DNA from: Pneumocystis sp. 'macacae'
Taxonomy: Eukaryota > Ascomycota > Pneumocystomycetes > Pneumocystales > Pneumocystaceae
DNA length: 64,000 nt
NCBI GenBank assembly: GCA_018127085.1
Contig: CM030733.1
Location: 62,001-126,000 of the forward strand
Reading direction: 5' to 3'
Shown: positions 44,583 to 57,051 of the stretch, in pieces
How positions within the stretch are numbered: position 1 is the stretch's first letter
Layout of the letters: the number at the start of each line of letters is the position of its first letter
Made by a program: the position numbers and the translations under genes
The notes under the pieces: generated by a model
Told to the model about the DNA's origin: nothing
The model's database searches: none
What the model saw: only the letters and a program-made list of their open reading frames with translations

Positions 44583-44896
44583 TTTTTTTATTACATTTAA
44601 CCCGAAGTGCTAAATCGATAATGTTAGAAATGTCATAAAATTTCAATATGAGACCTCTAGAACTAAAATAAAACATGACCATTTTTTATGTGTCCTGTAG
44701 GAGTGTTTTTGAATTATTAAGAAATTATTGTCCTATAATGAAAAAACTAAACACTAATTAAAAATCTTGAAATAAGGCACTTAATACGCGTTTTTACATT
44801 TACAATTCAAAATACATGTTATATTTCGCTTTTTATTGTATCAAATATAAAACAAGTATCTTTTAATATTCAAAATCCCTTAGAACTTATTTAAAA
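44583..44896. other. intergenic spacer
   Basis: About 315 bp between the bud6 end and the eIF1A-like gene start, both on the minus strand. No feature seen. Confidence 0.4.
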
Positions 44897-47511
44897 TTAA
44901 TCAGATATTTGCGATGTTAAAACAGAGCTATCTTTATCTGGTAAACTCATTTCTGACAGCTTCGTAGATATTTCTTCTAACTCATTATTGTCTAAAGACT
45001 CAGACTTTACTGCTTTTGCTATTAAATTATTTTCGTTGGTTTTATCCTGATTAAGATCTAAAATATTTTTTGAATGCTTTATGAAAAAATAAATTTCTTT
45101 TAAATTAGTATTATTTTTCTCTTCTCTAAAACGTTCAATGTCATCCATACAACCTATTTTTTTAAATTTAACATTAGTTACAAATTCATTAAGTTCATTT
45201 TTAAATTTATCAATATGAAATGTAAAACTGATTTCTTTTTGTCTTCCTTCTTTCTCAATAGAGCTACTACTAATATTTTCATTTGATTTTATATTTTGAA
45301 TGTCAGAATGTTGTGTATTTGATGAATTTGTTGAATCTTGTGTTGTTATAGAATGGCTTGAACGAGGGATTCCCTTCTCTTTATATTCACAATATGTAAC
45401 AATATTTGTAAATACATCCATTGCTGCATTAATATCACTTTTCAAATCCTCAATAAAACCTTCTTGATGTGTCAAAAATTCTTGTTCTTCAACAACATTT
45501 TGCAATTCCGCTTCCCAAAGCTGTCTCCAACAGGGACTAAGATTCTCTAAGTGATTGGTGAGAGATACCATATCTTTTTGAATTTGGGCTTCTTCCTTGC
45601 GTACATTATCAAATTGTTGAAATGATGGTTTGATCTTCCTATTAATGACATCAATACGAAGATTACCAACAAGATCACTAAGATTTTCAATTCTCATTAC
45701 AAGAGATTGTGTTTCAATTTCGAGTTTTTTTTTCCCTAACTCAATAAAATCACGAGAACCTCCTAATTTTTTAATAGTGACATCCTTGACTTTTTTAGCT
45801 TTTGTTTCAATATCTAACATTGAAGTTTTCATAGATAATGTAAATTCAGTATATATATTACGAAGGGTCTCTAGTTCTTCACGAATATTTTTAATAATAT
45901 GTGGATAATTTTTTTGTATTTTTAAGATGGTAGTCTCTTGCTTAGAAAGAGATTCTATTGTAGATTTTGATAGACATGTTGATGGTCTTGATGTCATTTC
46001 CGAGATCATTTCTTTTTGTCCTTCAATCGATGTTTTTAATGATTGGAATTCTCTCGTTAATGAAGAAAGCTCTTCTTCAAGTATTTTTTTCGATGGGTCT
46101 TCAACTAAAATATTTAAACAAAATTTTCTTATTCGAATAATATGATTAATTACTTTGTATTTTCAAAGATATTAAACTATGGTCTGTAATATCTCGTGTA
46201 TCTTCAAGTTCATAGAGAATCTTAGTTTGAGCATCTTGAATATAAAAAGGAGGAAAACTATCATTATCAGAATTGAATTGGAATTTTTCTGCAAATAGAA
46301 TTCGAAGATTATCTAATGTGATATTTTTATGATGAGTAACCTTTTTTATTTGGGATCCAAGCTGCAAAAAAAGTGTAAGTGTAGCTTCTTTTTGTCCCTG
46401 TTGCATACTATTTTGAGATAATTCGGTTTCTGAAAGTATTTGTGAATTATGGGTGCTTGCATTCTTACCAGAGAGATTGTTATATGCTAAATCATGTAAA
46501 TATTTTTTTATAAAAAAAAACAGAAATATATTATTACGTGTTAAAGATGATTGACCATCCTGAGAAAGGACACTATTTTCTATATTTTTCCCTAATGCAT
46601 CAATAGTAAATGATTTTTTGTCTCTAGACATTTGAGAAATATTTTGTAATGGGGATGTATGATCCATAGAATGACGAGAAATATATGAAGGACACCGTTT
46701 GTTTACTCCTCTGTCAATAGTCTCGCTGCGCTGAAAAGATGCAAATGCATGACCCTTTGGCCATTGACGGGTTGATGTTGCAGAGTCGTTTGCACTAGAT
46801 AAAGGATAAGGTGAAGAAAAATCAGAAGATGACACAATTGGTGTAGGAACAGCCTGCTGAGGACTAGAGAAAGGAGATGAAGATATTGGATCATAGGGAG
46901 TATTTTTTTCTGCAGCTTGAGCTGTTAAAAAAGATGAGACATTATGTGATGATGTCGATGCTCCATCTACAGAACCAGAGAGAGGTGCATCAGAAACACT
47001 ACTTCTTGACGGAGTACCATTTTGCAGTGTAGACTCAGTAGAAGGCGACGATGTATGTGGAGCAAAAGCTAAAGTTGAACCAAATCTCTGTTTATATGGC
47101 GTTGTATATGTACGCTCTCCACGTGAACGGTATTCTGCTTGCTTACGTTTAAGACCCTGAAGAAGATTTATGATAATAGCACGAATCTTTGGTAAGTAAC
47201 GTTCTAATGCTTCAGGCGACGCTTCTTCTGCAAGAGTATTCTCCAAAATCAATCGTAAATCTTCTGGAATCGATGCAAGATCTCTGAAATTAATATTGTA
47301 TCAAATTCCATAGTCAAAGATCTTACGAAATATCGATCCTTTCTCCCAAAAATGCTGCTGATGCATGATTAAATTCGTTTCCTAATCGTACATAAACATC
47401 CGAAACATCGTGTTCTTCTGCCGTCCCATGAGACCATGCATTAAGCACCTCCAATAATTGCTTTGTAGCCAAAAGGAGCTTTGTAATCGATGATTCTACG
47501 CGCGATTCCAT
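44897..47511 (-). CDS. bud6: actin-interacting polarity factor Bud6/Aip3
   Basis: Formin nucleation-promoting factor at growth sites. First exon: MESRVESSITKLLLATKQLL, EVLNAWSHGTAEEHDVSDVY, VRLGNEFNHASAAF. The next gives PEALERYLPKIRAIIINLLQ and then a Ser/Pro-rich linker. The Aip3 core follows: TLTLFLQLGSQIKKVTHHKN, LDNLRILFAEKFQFN, FPPFYIQDAQTKILYELEDT. After another intron come EDPSKKILEEELSSLTREFQ and a long helical C-terminal region (QKNYPHIIKNIREELETLRN, SPCWRQLWEAELQNVVEEQE, FLTHQEGFIEDLKSDI). An intron at 46487-46537 is 51 nt and stop-free, so retention would keep frame. The layout and order match Bud6 throughout. Confidence 0.94.
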
Positions 47512-47703
47512 ATACTCTCTCCCTTTAAACCAGGTCTCTCATCATCGTCTGTGGTCTGTGTTCTGCGTTCGTCGATTCATTTCCTGGAAATGGTTGTCAT
47601 GGCGACAGCTATTTTCTGACAAGATGAATATAGTCTCCGTGGCAACAACTTGTGTTGCTATAGTCACCAAACTTAGAACAGTTGTGAGGGCAAAGACCTA
47701 GCA

Positions 47704-47967
47704 CTAGCCTTTCTTTCCTCCCTCTTGTTGCTGTGGTAATTGATGTTGCTGTGGCAAGGTGGAACGCTGTTTCCGTAGCAACTTCAGAACTACTATTGCC
47801 AGTGCAACAATAATTCCTATAATTATGATAATTAATATAAACATAACTATGACCATGACAAGCACAGCTTCTGTAATCACCCTGCGTTCAGTTTTTTCAT
47901 CTTCTATTGCTGTTGTAGAATAGTTTTTGCAGCTTTTTTGTATCTGTTTCTGTTTCATTACTTGCAT
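47704..47967 (-). CDS. possible small single-pass membrane protein
   Basis: An 87-codon frame starting ATG 47965-47967. It has a polar N-terminus, one very hydrophobic span of about 27 residues (LVMVIVMFILIIIIIGIIVA and on), a basic stop (LKLLRKQR) and a Gln-rich tail (LPQQHQLPQQQEGGKKG). This is a sensible membrane topology. No homologue is recognised and the region is only 192 bp upstream of bud6, so it may be a chance open frame in promoter DNA. The DNA contains several short GTTGC/GCAAC half-sites. Confidence 0.3.
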   Translation of the reverse strand: MQVMKQKQIQKSCKNYSTTAIEDEKTERRVITEAVLVMVIVMFILIIIIIGIIVALAIVVLKLLRKQRSTLPQQHQLPQQQEGGKKG

Positions 47968-48464
47968 GATCTCTGCTGCTGTTATTTTTGTTGAGCTTTT
48001 GTGTTCTGGACGTTATGATTTAAGTTGTTATAGCAATGATCATGTTCGGTGCTTACATGCTTTTATATATTAAGAGTTCCTTGTCATGTGAGGTCGCTAT
48101 GACAACCAGATCCGTAACATCGCTTAGCGAGTCGCCGTCTGTTGGTTGTAAAAAAACTAAACGCCTTTTTCTCTGAAACGGATGCAAAAGAAACAAAAAA
48201 AAGGAACAACCGAACGAGATTAAGGTCTGAATTAATCCTGGATAAGAATTTGTGTGGTATTTTCGGAAGCAGAGTTTCAAAGAAGTGTAAAAAATAAAAG
48301 TTATTACGAAAGTACGTATAAAATACACATTTAAGACACACATAGAATACGCATATAAGACGCATACAGTATACGCATATCATGTCAAACAAGCAAAAAA
48401 AGAGAGCAGAGAACATGTAGGTGTCCGGGGAAGTAGAAAGTAGCTAATTTGTAGTCCAAAAATA
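47968..48464. promoter_or_regulatory. promoter region upstream of pbp1
   Basis: About 500 bp. It contains GTCGCTATGACAAC at 48093-48106 (X-box-like, two mismatches) and, at 48340-48385, repeated acgcatac/tacgcatat units that resemble the fps1/cut23 promoter. No conserved coding sequence is seen. Confidence 0.4.
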
Positions 48465-50744
48465 ATGCCAATGACACATAAAAAATGGTCTTATGCACCG
48501 ATGAGACTTTCACCAAAAATGGAGTTTGATAGTGTGGCAAAGAATATGCACGATCGGATGCTTTATCTTTTTATTAATCTTGTGGTATTTTTTTGTTTTT
48601 TAATGTTTTTTTCTCATTTTTTAGGGCCGTATTATATTTGTTTCTCTTAAAAACGGTGTCCGTTATAAAGGCATTCTTGGGTCTGTTAATACTGAGTCGG
48701 ACATGGGTCTTGTTCTTAAGATGGCCATGCTTCTCGATTCTGTACAGAAGGATAGTTTAAACCAATCAAACGTTCCGCAACATCGTATTATTGATGAATT
48801 GGTTATTCTTCCACGCGATCTTATGCAAATCCAAGCAGAGCGTGTCAGTTTCAGTGATTCTGTCCATCAGGAGCAAAGTATATACCATCTAATTGTTTTT
48901 TCTGTTGAATTTTTGTAGGGTTTCAAACAGATTCAGAGATAAGTGGGAAGTTTGAATTCAAAGAACGAGAATTGCATAAATGGGTGCCTTCAAATAATGA
49001 TGCAGCAGGATTTGGGCCTCTAGAAGATCCTACTCAATTATCATCGAGCGGTGAAGTTTGGGATCAATTTGCAGCAAACGAAATGCTCTTTGGTGTTAAG
49101 TCTGAGTTTGATGAAGATTTTTATACAACAAAAGTGGACAAATCGCATCCTTCCTATAAGGAAAGGGAAGCGGAAGCCACACGCATTGCGAAAGAAATAC
49201 ATCAGTCTTCAACGAATAATATTCATGTTGCTGAGGAGCGTGGATTCATACAGACGGATATTAGTGAAGAAGCAATGTATAGTGGTGTTTTTGGACCCAG
49301 TTCAGAAAGAGAAATTGAGTCTTCAGAGAATGTGAAAGAAGAAGTAAATACTGTTGCTACTACGGTTGCCTCTGGAAATCCTACTTCCGTACTCTCTCAA
49401 ACAGTCAACTCAGAGGTGGATGCATCAAAGCGAAGCCCTAGTACAGTACATAAGCACTCAACAGTTAAAGAAAAGAAAGGATCGCTTGACTCTACTACTA
49501 TTTCTAATACTTTGAAGACTCCGAAAATTGAAACTGAATTAATGGGCACTTTTAAACAATTTGTTTCAGGGGAAAGAGAAAGACTTCAAGCGAGGAAACA
49601 AGCTTTAATTAAGAAAGAAAAAGATGTAAAACTACAAGAACTTTTAAAATTTAGTCAGAATTTTAAACTAAATACGCCCATTCCTTCTGAACTTGTGCCA
49701 ATACTTGCTAAGGACAAAACAAAACATGATGAAGTATCAAAGTCAACGCATAAGTCCCCAAGATTGCCTAAAGCAGCGTCTAGTCATTCTATGGAATCTA
49801 CTCGACATGTACAAATGACATCTAATATGTCTCAACAGAGCTCAGATTCTTTACATCGTATTCAAAATGCTGAAAAAACACCTCAAAAATTAAATATGAA
49901 ACTTAATGTGAAAGCATCGATTTTTAAACCGAATTCTACGACAAATTCTTATACACAATATCCTCAGAATCCTCAAAAAATAGAAACTCTTCCTTTAGAT
50001 ACATCTGCATTTCAATCGCCACAACAAGCAAAAGCACTATGTCCTCAAGATTTTTTTAATAATAAAAAACCTGAGTTTACAGAGCGCAAACCTGTTTTAA
50101 AAGATTTTGATCCTTTTAAAAGATATCGGTTAGAGCATCCTGATAACAAGCATTCTTCAGAAAAGCCGTATTCTTTTCTTCCGACGTGGCCATGTGGTGA
50201 AAAGTCATATAAAGAAATGCTTCATATATTGTTACAATCAACGAATCTTCCAAGGCCAGGACATCCATTTTATGATTCTAACGAGGATTATCGAGCCCAA
50301 TACATTGACCCTAGTTCACTGAATTTTATTACTCTACCATATGGTCCTATGCCATTTTATCTACCTCAACAGCAAGATCCTGTTTATGGTGCATTTTACA
50401 ATGCTTATAGGAATTATACTTCTACTCAAATGATTCAACCAACTTATTCTACACCGGGGCATCTTGTAAAGTTGCTTTATATGACTCCACATGTTATGCA
50501 GAATATGGCATATCATCCACAGCATGGTATATATATGCCACCGCAATTAATGAATCCGCAAAATTATAGTTCACAAACAGGTCAGACTACATTTGGCTAT
50601 CCAGGTTCTCGGAATACACCAATGATGTTACAGTTTCATCCAGGGGTACAAGGACAAGTTAATTTGCAACAACCGGTCATGATGGCTGTACCAACAGGAA
50701 TAAATAAAACAGTACAGGGGAATACTTATGGATATACTGGGTAG
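48465..50744 (+). CDS. pbp1: ataxin-2 / Pbp1 homologue
   Basis: RNA-granule protein linked to poly(A)-binding protein and stress granules. Exons begin with MPMTHKKWSYAPMRLSPKME. The Sm-like ATX domain spans the first intron: NLVGRIIFVSLKNGVRYKGI, then LGSVNTESDMGLVLKMAMLL and DELVILPRDLMQIQAE. The LsmAD follows: WDQFAANEMLFGVKSEFDED, FYTTKVDKSHPSYKEREAEA, TRIAKEIHQSSTNNIHVAEE. The long C-terminal region is low-complexity, with conserved-looking short motifs (YSFLPTWPCGEKSYKEMLHI, SSLNFITLPYGPMPFYLPQQ) and a Gln/Met/Tyr-rich end. The domain order (Lsm, LsmAD, disordered) is typical. Two introns are clear near 48580-48625 and 48876-48918. Confidence 0.94.
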
Positions 50745-51239
50745 CGTGTGTAAGATACGATATTATTATAAAGTTGTATCATGTGTTTGTATTTGTTACG
50801 ATTATATAATTGACTATATATTTTGAAAATATTTTATTAATATTACAAATCAAATGCTAATATTTCAGCAATCCTTATTTAATAGGTTAATTTTCACATT
50901 CTTTTAAAACATTTGATTCTATGTGTGACATTTGAAATATTATGTCATTGGTATTAATTCAAACATATGTGAATGATGTGAAAAATAATTTCTAAACCAG
51001 TAGTAAGATAAATATAATAAAGTCAATTATGTTTTAGTTTAAACGGTTTTATTAGATTTTTTATTTAAATTATTAATAAAAATTTGATAAAAATTTTATA
51101 GTTGTCTTTACAAGAATCTAATTTATATATGAAAATCAAGATTAATTGTTTTATATTTTTCGTAATAATTCTTTTTAAATATAAATATTCTAGAAAAAGA
51201 TATAGCTACACTAAAATGCTTTATTTCAGTTAAATTTAT
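50745..51239. other. convergent intergenic spacer
   Basis: About 495 bp between the pbp1 and shugoshin gene ends. AT-rich, no feature seen. Confidence 0.45.
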
Positions 51240-53201
51240 TTATGTTAACATGCTTTTTCGCCTTGTAAGAATTTCATTTTGACTTTCTATATTTCCATAT
51301 TTCGATATAAAAGATATAGAATTTCCTGTTTTTGATAATTCGTGAATTGTCTTACCTTTTCCATTCTCCTCATATATTTGAGATTCTGAATTACTAATTG
51401 TTTTTTTTTTATTCATACAGGGTATAGGTATATCAGTATCTAATTCTCCATCGGAATTAGGTAGAGAATTAAATTCTTCTGTTGTTTTTTCATTGCTAAA
51501 TTTTGTAGAGGATTTAAGAATGAACTGATTTTTGGATTCTAATTTTTTTTGAGTGTGCATAGATGATGCAAAAGAAATATGTTTTGGTAATAATGTCGTT
51601 TTTTGTATTATAACAGATGGTATTTTTTCACATTTTGTTTGAGACGGAAAAGATATATCATTATTTTTCTCTTTTTTATGTAATGATTTTTCACTAGGTT
51701 CTTCAGATAAATTTTTTGATTGGTCTTCGGAAACACTTCTTTTTTTAAAATAACTTTTGTTTATATTTTCTTCTTCTGATTGTATATCGTCTCTGCGCAT
51801 TTTTGTTTTTAAACTAGGTAATGTGTAGTTAATAGGTTTTTTTATCCTTCCTACTCTTTTTTCAGGAGATAAAGAGTCTATTAATTCTGAATTATGCAAA
51901 GTTGAATTCTTCGTTTTAATTTTTTCTAAAATTTTCAATTCATTCTCTGTTTCGAATTTTTTATTAGCAATAGATGGCTCTGGTTATTTTTAGTAAATAA
52001 ATATTATATTTTTAGGGTTCAAACTTAGTTCCAATACTTTTCTAGGAGTAGTTTCATTAGTCTTTACATTTTTTATTGGATTATTTTCTATATTTTTATT
52101 TTCTTTTAAACAAGATAATTCATATTTAACAATATTTTCTTTTTCTACGTTCATATCTTTCGTTTTTTTGTAATTAGATGTTTTTAAAGATAGTTCTATT
52201 TGTTTTTTATCTTCTGTAATAGTTTTAGCTTTAGTATATATAAAATCATCAAAAGTATCTATATTATTTAAATAAACCAAATTAAATATCTTTATATAAG
52301 TACCGTCATTTTTTATAGTTTGAGAGATTTTTTTACAATCAAAAGTTTTTTTTCCCCTTATTTGTTTTGATTCTATGCTTTTATCCGCAAAATCAAATGT
52401 ATTTTTTTCGATATAAGTAAATGATAAATCGTCTGAATGTATAGATTCATTTATAGTATTGTTATTTTTATCATCAGTTATATTTGTATACGTTGAATTG
52501 ATAATGATATCAGCATTAGTTTGTTTATTATTTAAAGGTCTATCAAAACTTTTTTTAATATTTTTTTCTAATTTCCTTTCCCCACAAATCTTCTAAAATG
52601 ATTAGATTTAATTCATTTTTAAAGTTTATAATCAACTTTTTTTGATTTTTCATTTAAATATGTTTCGGATTGTATAGAATTTAATGAAAGAGATCTATTT
52701 ACTTTTTTTAATTTGTCTCCATTTTTAACACCTAGATTTATAAGATTTTTGAAAGTATAATATTTAAACTTACTTTCTATAAAAGATGATTCCGGTAACA
52801 TATTTTGTACAATATCTGTTATTTCTGATAATTTATTTTCAAGAATTTTTTTTAGAATTCTAAGTTTTTCAAATTGTAGATGTTTTTTTTCCTTTTCATG
52901 CTGTTCTTGAAGAGATATTAGTGATGCTCGAAGTTCAAAATTTTCCTGTAAAAGACGTCCTGTTTCTATTTCTAATTGTCGTACTTTTACAGACTGTAAC
53001 ATATTTAAGCTATTGAACAAAAAAAAATAAGTAAGAATACAAAAAATGCTTTTAATTATTACTTACCGAATAATTTCTCGGTTTTGGCGAAGGTGTTTTC
53101 GTTTAACTTGATTTTAGTTACTTTTTATCTAAAAAACACTTTTAAAAAAGATGCTTACATGCTTCAAAACTTTCTTGCCCATTTTCTATATGTACATACA
53201 T
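51240..53201 (-). CDS. sgo1: shugoshin (centromeric cohesin protector)
   Basis: Protects centromeric cohesin through PP2A and recruits the CPC. Exon 1 (53159-53201) was recovered by splicing: MYVHIENGQESFEA, joined to FKRKHLRQNREIIR and, after the next intron, LNMLQSVKVRQLEIETGRLL, QENFELRASLISLQEQHEKE. This is the shugoshin N-terminal coiled coil (F+RKH.RQNREI.RLN). The middle is long, Lys/Ser/Asn-rich and poorly conserved, as usual. The C-terminal basic motif reads GRIKKPINYTLPSLKTKMRR, matching the Shugoshin_C histone-binding motif. Fission yeast has two paralogues; which one this corresponds to is not decided. It is divergent from dad2, with a 362-bp shared promoter. Confidence 0.9.
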
Positions 53202-53563
53202 TTTATATTAAATTCTTTAACTATTTTCCAAAAATTCCCCCAATACTTACCGTTGGTTTTCTCTATTTCTTCTACGTTGAAGATTGTTTATGTTGTCGTT
53301 TCTATGGTGACGTTTCTGCAGAAACTGTTTCCATAATGATTTTAATTAAGACTATTTTTAGTTCAAAGTAAAAAAATAAATATTTAAAAAAATGTTATTG
53401 TATATTTTTTTAAAAAAATAGTTTTGAGCTTATTTTCTATAGGAATTATTTTTTATAAGAAAAGAAAATTCAAATTAGTCATTATTTTAAAAAATTGATT
53501 TATTAAAACATTTAAAAGACACTTTAAAAATATTATATTGAATAAAGAACTGAATATTTTTAA
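53202..53563. promoter_or_regulatory. divergent promoter region sgo1 / dad2
   Basis: About 360 bp between two segregation genes. It holds a perfect 14-nt palindrome GTTTCTGCAGAAAC at 53312-53325 and, overlapping its left edge, GTTTCTATGGTGAC at 53298-53311 (X-box-like with mismatches). Confidence 0.45.
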
Positions 53564-54011
53564 ATGCCAGGCTATTCTTCTTTAACTTTCCATCGACATG
53601 CATCTTCATCTTTTGTTCCAACACATTCACAATCAAATTCTGTGTTAACAGCAAAAATTCGGGAAAAAAAGCATGAATATGAGAATTTATTACAATTGAA
53701 AGAACTTTCCGCTAAGCTTGTTATACAAATGGAACAATTGGAGAAAAAAATGGAGACATTGGTCGGTGGTACTGAGGGTTTGTTTATATATATATATATA
53801 TTGTTTTACCAATAGTATTAGCGGTAGCTTCTGTTCTTGAAAACTGGCAAAATGTTTTTCGTATAATTAATATTGCATCAGGTTTTAAAAAAAGTATATT
53901 TTTGACGAATCTTATTCTGGTATAGCAAAATTGCAGAAAAAAATTGTATCTAATAAAGAGGATGACATAGATATGCCTGAGACTCTAGTAAGGATTCCAA
54001 CATCAAACTAG
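53564..54011 (+). CDS. dad2: DASH/Dam1 complex subunit Dad2
   Basis: Outer-kinetochore microtubule coupler subunit. Exon 1 begins MPGYSSLTFHRHASSSFVPT and carries the Dad2 helix KIREKKHEYENLLQLKELSA, KLVIQMEQLEKKMETLVGGT. A CTATTAG-type acceptor at 53821 joins GTE to AVASVLENWQNVFRIINIAS, the family's second motif. A last exon gives KLQKKIVSNKEDDIDMPETL and ends TAG at 54009-54011. The length of roughly 115-120 residues fits the family. The pattern EK..EL.NL..L..LS..L..QME.LE.KL..L..GTEAVA.VL.NW matches Dad2. Confidence 0.92.
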
Positions 54012-54173
54012 TTTTCCACTATTAGAAATTTGCAATGGCATGTTATGAAGATTAAATAATAATGTGGTTTACTATTAAATTTTGAATGTTAAATACAATT
54101 TAATATAATAAATATGTTTTCAATAATATTACTTTTTATATATTATGTACAACGGTCAAAATATTATTATCTA

Positions 54174-56795
54174 TTATTCATCTAATTTCCAGTTATCATC
54201 ATCGCTGTCGTCCCAATTATCCCAAACATTTTGCTCCCATTGAGTATCTGCGCTTTTATTTGTTTTAGGTTTTGTGGAGGCCAAGTTATCTGATTGAAAA
54301 GAAATATACTTTTTAGTGTTCATGTAATCTTTATTTTGATCTATAGTCTCAAATTTTAATAAATCATCTGTTTTATTATTATTATTAATATTACGCCATA
54401 TGTCTATATTATCGCTAGGTTTAATTTTAGTTATTATATTCCTAGTATTATACATATAAGGAACATCTGGTTTGTTTTCAAAACGCGTTCCATACATATT
54501 ATCAAAGTAATTTTCATATTTATCATTAACTAAGAATAGTTAAATATAATCTCATAAATCTAGTATAAAACCTTTTGAATTATTTTCTGAAATTGAATCT
54601 GTTTTGGATATTTCTTTTAATTCATATGTGTTTAAAGAGTTAGAATGATCGGTTTTTGACATATCGTCGATTACAGATATTAATTTTAATGCTTTTTGCA
54701 AATATAAATCAATAGTTTTTTTTGCTTCTATTCGTACTAATCTAAATATGTCATAAAAAAGTCATGTAAATATTGTAGTATTACTTTTCACTATCTATAA
54801 GTACTGGTGATATAGCTGGAATTAGTTTTAAACAATAGTCAGATTCATCAAACAAATCACAGGTTGAATTAAGAGCTATTAAAGTAGCAATCCTTACATA
54901 AATAAATGGATCTTGGAGAGATTTCGTAAATGCTGGTATTAAAATTTTACGGCAATTCTATTTTTAAATAAGTACTTTTTATTAGAGAAGGCATGCATAC
55001 ATTTGGTTTAAGATACTTTCCAATTTTTCCTAAACATATAACAGTATTTGTTCTTATTCTAGGTTGTTCATCATTGTGTGTTCTTATCAAATACTTTAAT
55101 AATTCATTATTGATATTATGCTCTGATAATTTTGATACTATAGTAAGTATAGCCTTGATAGTTTCTTCACGCACTAATGGAATAATATCATTAAACCCAG
55201 TAAGCTTAAAGGTATTAATTACTGTTATAAACACAATATAACTAATACCATTTTGGGGAATATCTTGTCGTTTATTATTATATCTGATATATGATCTGCA
55301 TAATTTTGAAAGTTTTCAAGGAGACAAAGTCTTATTGATCTATTTTGATTCGAAAACATACGAACTATAAACGGAGATATCATAGACTCATAATCATTCT
55401 GAGTAAGAAAAGTTCCAATCTTTAAAATTAAGGAAAATAATTTATCCCCCCCTGGATTATAAACTTAATGAATACAATTAAATTGAATAACTAACCTCCA
55501 CTAAATTCATATGATTTAATTAGACTTGGAAGAATTTTAAACTTAAGAAATGATTCAGGAAATTTATCAACAAAATCATTAATTTTTCTTCAAAATTTAG
55601 ATTAAACATTTGTTTTTTTAATAATTAAACCTTAAAAATATATTTATTTGTTCTTTATCTTTTACAAAAAAATGTTCCAGAAATTCTGAGCATTCAATAA
55701 GTTCTGTTTGAAAAAATCCTTCATTATTATGCCCGTAATCAATAAATTCTAAAACAGATAACCGAAGAGTTGGATTTGGAATTAAAAGCTTTTTATAAAC
55801 ACTAAATAATTTCTGATATTATTAATTTGGTAATTATGTTTAAAAAACAGATTTTACATGTGGTATTCTTCCTTTTTGGATCAAATCAGATGGTGTTTCG
55901 AATGCTCCATTGAAAATTTCATATATTAAACAACCCAAATTATATGCATCAATCGCTGTTTTTCGCGATATCCTAATAAAGATAAAATGATATTTTTTTG
56001 TAAAAAACATCATTACGTTTTTAAACATTTCCAACCTTTATTTTGAATCTCTGGGGGCATGTATTTAGATGAATCAAGAATACATCCACCATATGTCTTA
56101 GATATTAGATATTTTCTTAAAAAAAAAGTCTTACATATAAGACAGAATTCTCTTCATTAATTGGACTGAATAGTTCTAAGCCAAAAACCTTCCATTCGCC
56201 ACTTTTACTAATAAATATTGAAGATAACCGAAGGTTTCCATGGATAGATAGTGCGTTTTCATTGATAAAATTGATAGCGATCTAATATATGTTATATCGA
56301 AATTATACAGATCTTTTTATTAATACAGATATTTGATAGAGACCCCAAATAAGTACTTCTTCGCTAATAGCCTTTTTTTTAATATCCCATGTCAATGGTG
56401 TCACTCTTTCAGTAACAATTGTAATAGAATTTCCTTCCTTAATAGTTAGAACAATTATACTATAGTACGAAATCAATGCTACAATCTCTTTACTATCTAA
56501 GTATTGAATAATATATGGATGACGAAGTCCGCGTAATTTTGATAATGCATTATGTGCCAGGTCCCATTTTTCAAGAAAATATGTAGATTCAAAAACAAAT
56601 AAACTACATTCCATTCCATTGTCCTGATTTTTTAATATATTATTTTTTTTATTTTTTCCAAAAATTTACCTTTCGTGTTCCATTATAAAGTTGCCAGAAA
56701 CTATCTGATGGTAAATCTATTTTCTCTCTAAAATTATAGCCGAAATCATTAGATCCTTTTGAAAGAAATGTTGCTGCTGATTTCAAGAGTTCCAT
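54174..56795 (-). CDS. Scy1-like pseudokinase with HEAT repeats (Cex1/SCYL1 family)
   Basis: Catalytically dead kinase-fold protein linked to tRNA export and COPI trafficking. Start ATG 56793-56795: MELLKSAATFLSKGSNDFGY, then PSDSFWQLYNGTRK. The pseudokinase part follows: AHNALSKLRGLRHPYIIQYL, SITIVTERVTPLTWDIKKKA, and AIDAYNLGCLIYEIFNG; I see no HRD or DFG motif. HEAT-repeat exons follow (PFIYVRIATLIALNSTCDLF, EETIKAILTIVSKLSEHNIN, IRTNTVICLGKIGKYL). The acidic tail WDNWDDSDDDNWKLDE resembles the family's C-terminal tail. An intron at 56438-56482 is 45 nt and stop-free with a CTAAC branch. Many small introns; not all edges were resolved. Confidence 0.88.
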
Positions 56796-57051
56796 TTAAT
56801 TTTTTTAAGTAAATAAAAAATATTAAAAGTGTATATTCATTAAGGGTTATGTTTAGTTATGATTATTCTTGATAGGTTGGCTAGGATAGTATGTTTCGCT
56901 TCGTTTTATTGGCTGGTTATGTTACCAGGCCAACAGGTATACGACTTCAACGTTATTTCATCAATTGAAAAAAAATAAAATATTGCTAATTTGCTTCTAT
57001 TATTCTGTTTTAAATAGTATAAATAAGTTTCTAATCCTTTTGGGGGACAGG

